Origin: Shewanella olleyana
GTDB taxonomy: Bacteria > Pseudomonadota > Gammaproteobacteria > Enterobacterales > Shewanellaceae
Assembly: GCF_023283825.1 (NCBI RefSeq)
Contig: NZ_JAKILD010000001.1
Span: 303,664 to 367,663, forward strand
DNA: 64,000 nt
Reading direction: 5' to 3'
Shown here: one piece after another, positions 59,823-64,000 of the stretch
How the letters are laid out: every line of letters starts with the position of its first letter
Position numbering within the stretch: position 1 is the stretch's first letter
Translations under genes and position numbers: made by a program
The notes under the pieces: model-generated
The model's database searches: none
What the model saw: only the letters and a program-made list of their open reading frames with translations
What the model was told of the DNA's origin: nothing

Positions 59823-60758
59823 GTGGCTGCTAAATCTGAATTAACTTTACCCATTACCATTTCTGCTGGCGTGCATGTTGGCGTTATAGTGGTGCTAGCG
59901 TTAGGGATTAGCTTTGAAGACAAGCCAAAGCATTTACCTCAAGCACAGCAATCTGAGCCGATAGTGCAAGCTGTAGTGGTGGATCAGCAACGTATTAATG
60001 ACCATGCTGAGAAACTTAAAAAACAACGTGAAGACTCAGCTCGAATAGAGCGTGAGCGACAAGCTGAGTTAGACAGACAAGCGCGTAAAGCGAAAGAAGA
60101 AGTCCGTAAAGAACAAGAGCGTATTAAGCAACTTGAAAATCAACGCAAGTTGAAAGAACAAGAAACGCTGAAAGCGAACAATGCTGCGAAAGCCGCTAAA
60201 TTAAAAGAAGAGCAAGAGAAAGAAAAAGCCCAAAAAGCCGCAGAATTGCGCAAAAAGCAGGAAGCGGAACGTCAAGCTGCTGAGAAAAAAGCGGCTGAAA
60301 AACGTAAAGCAGAAGAAGCTGCAGCGGCTAAAAAACGTGAAGATGAGCGTAAACGTAAAGAAGAAGCTGAAAGAAAACGAAAAGCTGAAGAAGCTGAGCG
60401 TGCTCGTCAAGAACGCGAAATGGCTGAAGCAATGGCTGCAGAGCAAGTTGCTTTATCAGCAACACGTAACAAACAAGTGGTGTCAGAAGTTAATAAATAT
60501 ACCGCAATGATTAAATCTACCATTCAACGCAATTTAGTTGTTGATGAATCTATGCGTGGTAAAAGTTGTCGGGTATTAATACGTTTAGCACAAGATGGCT
60601 TTGTTACTGCTAGCCAAACGTTAAGTGGTGACCAAGTTGTTTGCCGCGCTGCTAAAGCTGCGATTAATAAAGCTGGGCGTTTGCCTGTTTCATCAGAAGC
60701 TGATGTTTATAACAAAATGAAAGAAATTAATTTAACCGTATCACCGGAATTTAATTAA
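59823..60758 (+). CDS. tolA: Tol-Pal system protein TolA
   Basis: 311 aa. One N-terminal helix (about 8-28), a long Lys/Ala/Glu-rich coiled-coil domain (about 50-215) spanning the periplasm, and a compact C-terminal domain with two cysteines (SCRVLIRLAQDGF, QVVCRAA) that contacts TolB and Pal. A TTG at 59820 opens the frame, but the GTG at 59823 has AAGGAG 6 nt upstream. The coiled coil creates a false minus-strand Phe/Ser-rich ORF. Confidence 0.95.
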   Translation: MAAKSELTLPITISAGVHVGVIVVLALGISFEDKPKHLPQAQQSEPIVQAVVVDQQRINDHAEKLKKQREDSARIERERQAELDRQARKAKEEVRKEQERIKQLENQRKLKEQETLKANNAAKAAKLKEEQEKEKAQKAAELRKKQEAERQAAEKKAAEKRKAEEAAAAKKREDERKRKEEAERKRKAEEAERARQEREMAEAMAAEQVALSATRNKQVVSEVNKYTAMIKSTIQRNLVVDESMRGKSCRVLIRLAQDGFVTASQTLSGDQVVCRAAKAAINKAGRLPVSSEADVYNKMKEINLTVSPEFN

Positions 60759-60767
60759 AGGAGTCAC

Positions 60768-62096
60768 ATGAAGATTTTGGCAAAATGGTTAACGATATTA
60801 GTACTTTTAACCAGTACTTCGGCTAACGCAGCATTAGATATTGTTATTACTGAGGGTGTAGATGCAGCAAGGCCTATTGCTGTAATGCCGTTTGTTTGGA
60901 AAGGGACCGATGCAGCGCCGCAGCAAATTAGTGATGTTGTGACGAGTGATTTAGCGAGAAGTGGAACATTCAGCCCTCTTGATGCTAGAAGCTTACCTCA
61001 AGCGAATATTAGTACAGTAAAAGAGTTTAACGCGACGGGTTGGGAACAAACTGCTTCTGATGCGCTATTAGTTGGCTCGATTACACCTTATGGTACTAAT
61101 CAGTATTTAGTTAGCTTTGATCTGATTGATCTTGTAAAAGCACAACTGCAAACGGGTCAAGGACCAACACCTGCAAGCGACTTATTATTAGAAAGTCGCG
61201 AAACAGTGATAAGTGAAGCTCAGTTCAGACAGTATGGTCACCGTATAAGTGACATAGTGTATGAAAAACTGACTGGCATTCGTGGCGCATTTTTAAGTCG
61301 CGTTGCTTATGTTGTCGTTAAGCAAGGTGAGAAGTCTCCTTATCATTTAATGATTTCTGATTACGATGGCTATAACGAACAAATGCTATTGCGTTCTCCT
61401 GAGCCATTGATGTCACCAGCTTGGTCACCAGATGGACGTCGTTTAGCGTATGTCAGTTTTGAGAACCGTAGAGCGGAAATTTTTGTTCAAGATATCTATA
61501 CTCAAGAACGTGTTAAGGTGAGCTCGCATCAAGGTATTAATGGCGCACCAAGCTTTTCACCAGATGGTAAAAAACTTGCAGTGACCTTATCTAAAGATGG
61601 CCAGCCAGAAATTTATATTATTGATATCGCCACTAAAGCATTAAAGCGTGTGACCAATCATTATGCTATCGATACCGAGGCATCTTGGACGCCAGATGGT
61701 GAATCATTGATATTCACCTCTGAGCGAGGTGGTAGACCACAAATTTATCAAGTGAAACTGAGTACAGGTAAAATTTCACGAGTAACATTTGAAGGTGAGT
61801 GGAACTTAGGTGGAACAATAACGCCTGATGGTCGTAGCATGATTTTTGTTAACCGTACCAATGGCAAATACAATATTGCGAGAATGGATCTTAAAACTCG
61901 TTTTATGGAAGTACTCACTTCGACTCAACTTGATGAGTCTCCCAGTATTGCACCGAATGGAACCATGGTTATCTATGGTACTACTTACCGAGGCAAACAA
62001 GTGTTAGCAGCGGTATCTATGGATGGACGATTTAAAGCAAGACTACCAGCGGGCCAAGGCGAAGTGAAATCGCCAGCCTGGTCTCCATTTTTATAA
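60768..62096 (+). CDS. tolB: Tol-Pal system translocation protein TolB
   Basis: 442 aa periplasmic protein. Signal peptide cleaved about residue 21 (TSTSANA), an N-terminal domain (about 22-160), and a six-bladed propeller with PD40 repeats ([74 protein letters not shown]). AAAGGAG lies 6 nt before the ATG. Confidence 0.96.
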   Translation: MKILAKWLTILVLLTSTSANAALDIVITEGVDAARPIAVMPFVWKGTDAAPQQISDVVTSDLARSGTFSPLDARSLPQANISTVKEFNATGWEQTASDALLVGSITPYGTNQYLVSFDLIDLVKAQLQTGQGPTPASDLLLESRETVISEAQFRQYGHRISDIVYEKLTGIRGAFLSRVAYVVVKQGEKSPYHLMISDYDGYNEQMLLRSPEPLMSPAWSPDGRRLAYVSFENRRAEIFVQDIYTQERVKVSSHQGINGAPSFSPDGKKLAVTLSKDGQPEIYIIDIATKALKRVTNHYAIDTEASWTPDGESLIFTSERGGRPQIYQVKLSTGKISRVTFEGEWNLGGTITPDGRSMIFVNRTNGKYNIARMDLKTRFMEVLTSTQLDESPSIAPNGTMVIYGTTYRGKQVLAAVSMDGRFKARLPAGQGEVKSPAWSPFL

Positions 62097-62115
62097 AATT
62101 AATTAAGGATTACCC

Positions 62116-62667
62116 ATGAATCTGAATAAGTTGTTTAAAGCTATGTTAGTTGTTGTACCTGTAATGGCATTAGGTGCATGTAGCACAACTTCAGAATCTG
62201 AAACTGATGCAAGTGGTTCAACAAGTGGTTCTACTACCACAACTACTGGCGGTGAATATGGTTCTGGCGGTGTTGAAACTGGTGGCGCTGCGCCAATCTT
62301 AACGCCAGAAGAACAGCAACGTGTTGAACAAGAAGAATTACGTGCACAAAACATCATTTATTTTGACTTTGACCGAAGTGAAGTTCAAAGCGAAAATGCT
62401 GCTATTATCCAAGCACATGGTAATTACTTAGTTGAGCATCCAAATGTGCGTGTGCTTATTGAAGGTCACGCAGATGAGCGCGGTACACCAGAGTACAACA
62501 TTGCATTAGGCGAGCGTCGTGCAAAAGCTATTGCTAAATACCTGCAAGGTATGGGCGTACAAGCTAGCCAAATGAGTGTTGTGAGCTACGGTGAAGAAAA
62601 ACCATTAGATTTTTCTCGCTCAGAAAGTGGTTTTGCAAAGAACCGTCGTGGTGTTCTAGTTTACTAA
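62116..62667 (+). CDS. pal: peptidoglycan-associated lipoprotein Pal
   Basis: 183 aa outer-membrane lipoprotein. Lipobox ALGAC gives Cys21 or nearby, then a Ser/Thr/Gly linker of about 45 residues, and an OmpA-like domain (IIYFDFDRSEVQ, VLIEGHADERGTPEYNIALGERRAKA) that binds diaminopimelate of the wall. Final residue pattern GVLVY is typical. Confidence 0.96.
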   Translation: MNLNKLFKAMLVVVPVMALGACSTTSESETDASGSTSGSTTTTTGGEYGSGGVETGGAAPILTPEEQQRVEQEELRAQNIIYFDFDRSEVQSENAAIIQAHGNYLVEHPNVRVLIEGHADERGTPEYNIALGERRAKAIAKYLQGMGVQASQMSVVSYGEEKPLDFSRSESGFAKNRRGVLVY

Positions 62668-62732
62668 TAACGTAAAAATTCAACTGACGTATACGGAAGG
62701 TCAGTCCTACTGGCCTGTTTAGGAGTTTATTG

Positions 62733-63458
62733 ATGAAACATGCTGTTTTAATGGCTGCAATGTTTGTAGCAGCAGGCGCAACAGCTGCACCTGCGCCGGT
62801 ACAAGATATTGCTGGTGGTTCAAGTGATGATCGAATTTCGCGTTTAGAGCGTATTATTAAAGCGAAACAACAAAGTGAATTTGAAGCACAACAACGTTTA
62901 GATGCTTTACAACGTGAAGTACTCGATTTACGTGGCATTACTGAACAGCAAGATTATCAAATTAGTCAAATGCTTCAGCGTCAACGTCAGCTTTATGAAG
63001 AAATCGCCAACTTATCTGCCAGTGCAGCTTCTACAACGGTGACAGTGGCTGATTCAAGTGCAAACTCTGCGAGTCAATCAACTTTAGGCGAAACAGCGAG
63101 CTATGAACAAGCTGTTAATCTCGTGCTTAAAGAAAGAAAGTACGATGAAGCTATTCCAGCGTTCAGTGAATTTATTAAGCAATATCCTGATTCCACTTAT
63201 GCTGCTAATGCAAATTACTGGCTTGGGCAGTTATTATTTAATAAAGGTACCTTTCCAGAAGCTAAGCAAGCTTTTGATACTGTGGTGAGTAAATACCCTA
63301 ACTCTAACAAGCGTGGTGATAGTTTAGTCAAGCTAGGCATGATTGCTGAGAAAGAGGGTGATAGTGCCACTGCAAAGACTTTCTATAACCGTGTATTAAA
63401 AGAATATGCGAATAGTGCCTCTGCTCGATTAGCACAGCAACATCTGTCGGCTTTATAA
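62733..63458 (+). CDS. cpoB: cell division coordinator CpoB (YbgF)
   Basis: 241 aa. Signal peptide (about 1-19), an N-terminal coiled coil (about 30-85) and a C-terminal TPR domain (about 120-241, YEQAVNLVLKERKYDEAIPAFSEFIKQYP and two similar repeats). CpoB couples Tol action to PBP1B. A TTG at 62730 opens the frame, but the ATG at 62733 has AGGAG 7 nt upstream. Last gene of the tol operon; a weak AT-rich hairpin (AACTAA/TTAGTT) follows at about 63469. Confidence 0.94.
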   Translation: MKHAVLMAAMFVAAGATAAPAPVQDIAGGSSDDRISRLERIIKAKQQSEFEAQQRLDALQREVLDLRGITEQQDYQISQMLQRQRQLYEEIANLSASAASTTVTVADSSANSASQSTLGETASYEQAVNLVLKERKYDEAIPAFSEFIKQYPDSTYAANANYWLGQLLFNKGTFPEAKQAFDTVVSKYPNSNKRGDSLVKLGMIAEKEGDSATAKTFYNRVLKEYANSASARLAQQHLSAL

Positions 63459-63529
63459 GCCTAATTTAACTAAAAAACAGCCTCTTAGTTTATTTTTAGT
63501 GCAAACGGCAAAAAAACCATAAATTGCGC

Positions 63530-63557
63530 TTGCATGAGAAGATGAAAAAGGTATTAT
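63530..63557 (+). promoter_or_regulatory. stable-RNA promoter of the tRNA-Lys array
   Basis: -35 TTGCAT (63530-63535), 16-bp spacer, -10 TATTAT (63552-63557), followed by GGCGCCC as a GC-rich discriminator, the pattern of promoters under stringent control. The leader then has hairpin CAGAACG/CGTTCTG (63567-63573, 63580-63586). Confidence 0.75.
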
Positions 63558-63675
63558 AGGCGCCCTCAGAACGGAGCGACGTTCTGGGGTCATTAAACAG
63601 GTTAGATTAACTTATTTTGATGACAGATTGATTGAACTCTATTTATAGTCTTCACTTAATCTAATTAGTAAAGAT

Positions 63676-63751
63676 GGGTCGTTAGCTCAGTTGGTAGAGC
63701 AGTTGGCTTTTAACCAATTGGTCGAAGGTTCGAATCCTTCACGACCCACCA
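63676..63751 (+). tRNA. tRNA-Lys (anticodon TTT), copy 1
   Basis: 76 nt with encoded CCA. Acceptor GGGTCGT/ACGACCC, anticodon arm TTGGC-TTTTAAC-CAATT (anticodon TTT), T arm with GGTTCGAATCC. Confidence 0.97.
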
Positions 63752-63820
63752 CTTTTCTGAAAGTGAGATTGCCAGTTAGGCTTTGATTCAGACGTAATGC
63801 ATCATTACGAAAAACTAGAT

Positions 63821-63896
63821 GGGCTGTTAGCTCAGTTGGTAGAGCAGTTGGCTTTTAACCAATTGGTCGAAGGTTCGAATCCTTCACAGCCCACCA
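63821..63896 (+). tRNA. tRNA-Lys (anticodon TTT), copy 2
   Basis: Same as copy 1 except the acceptor stem GGGCTGT/ACAGCCC; the differences keep the pairing. Confidence 0.97.
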
Positions 63897-63965
63897 CTTT
63901 TCTGAAAGTGAGATTGCCAGTTAGGCTTTGATTCAGACGTAATGCATCATTACGAAAAACTAGAT

Positions 63966-64000
63966 GGGCTGTTAGCTCAGTTGGTAGAGCAGTTGGCTTT
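63966..64000 (+). tRNA. tRNA-Lys copy 3, cut by the window end
   Basis: First 35 nt match copy 2 (GGGCTGT start) up to the anticodon arm; the rest lies beyond the window. Confidence 0.9.

Larger units (their letters stand above)
63676..64000 (+). repeat. 145-bp tandem repeat of tRNA-Lys plus spacer
   Basis: The unit (tRNA plus 69-bp spacer) repeats at 63676, 63821 and 63966. The spacers 63752-63820 and 63897-63965 look identical and hold a hairpin CGTAATG/CATTACG. Confidence 0.95.

Noticed and set aside
60201..60446. 81-aa Phe/Ser-rich minus-strand ORF
   Set aside because: Complement of the Lys/Ala/Glu coiled coil of TolA.

Overview
The window looks like a chromosomal segment of a Shewanella-like marine gammaproteobacterium. 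The evidence is the acnD/prpF variant of the methylcitrate cycle, the protein-level match of recBCD, yejKLM, phoPQ, tol-pal and cysB to gammaproteobacterial families, a MotY subunit typical of sodium-driven polar flagella, and an AT-leaning base composition. Almost all of it is core genome. I see no prophage, CRISPR array, integron or intact insertion sequence.

Layout. (1) 1-5214: 3' end of prpC, then acnD and prpF, the propionate (2-methylcitrate) genes, each followed by its own hairpin terminator. (2) 5215-6477: two small unknown genes and two inverted-repeat elements. (3) 6568-16279: recC-recB-recD on the minus strand, overlapping by 1 and 4 nt, the recombination-repair exonuclease. (4) 16280-18007: an AT-rich accessory gap with a short membrane protein gene, a possible frameshifted gene remnant, and a 605-bp inverted-repeat element whose two ends carry the same hairpin with compensatory stem changes. 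(5) 18008-22111: MoxR ATPase, DUF58 and transglutaminase (TgpA-like) membrane operon; then slt and rmuC (22265-25985). (6) 26460-28096: msrP-msrQ periplasmic methionine sulfoxide repair. (7) 28236-35779: small membrane protein, tRNA-Pro(GGG), yejM, yejL, yejK, corA, an HD-GYP phosphodiesterase and a 2-oxoglutarate/Fe(II) oxygenase. (8) 35922-44583: phoQ/phoP, a LysE exporter, a dicarboxylate/glutamate symporter with a TTG start, an 850-residue Ig-like lipoprotein and astB. (9) 44930-56923: topA, an unknown membrane-anchored coiled-coil protein, cysB, purM-purN, upp, an NhaC-like antiporter, a 2-Cys peroxiredoxin, rnt and motY. (10) 56924-58315: a gene-free gap that holds a strong candidate small RNA on the minus strand. 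(11) 58316-63458: ybgC-tolQ-tolR-tolA-tolB-pal-cpoB, the envelope constriction machine. (12) 63530-64000: a stable-RNA promoter followed by a tandem tRNA-Lys array that runs off the window.

The most interesting signal is the candidate small RNA at 57093-57251 (minus). It has a -35/-10 promoter with a 17-bp spacer, four consecutive stem-loops, a CU-rich single-stranded stretch and an intrinsic terminator with eight U. Its CU-rich stretch is perfectly complementary over 10 nt to the ribosome binding site of the symporter gene at 39081-40385. The second is the 605-bp element at 17356-17960. Many start codons were moved from the longest possible ORF to an internal codon with a better Shine-Dalgarno sequence or family match; the reasons are given per gene.
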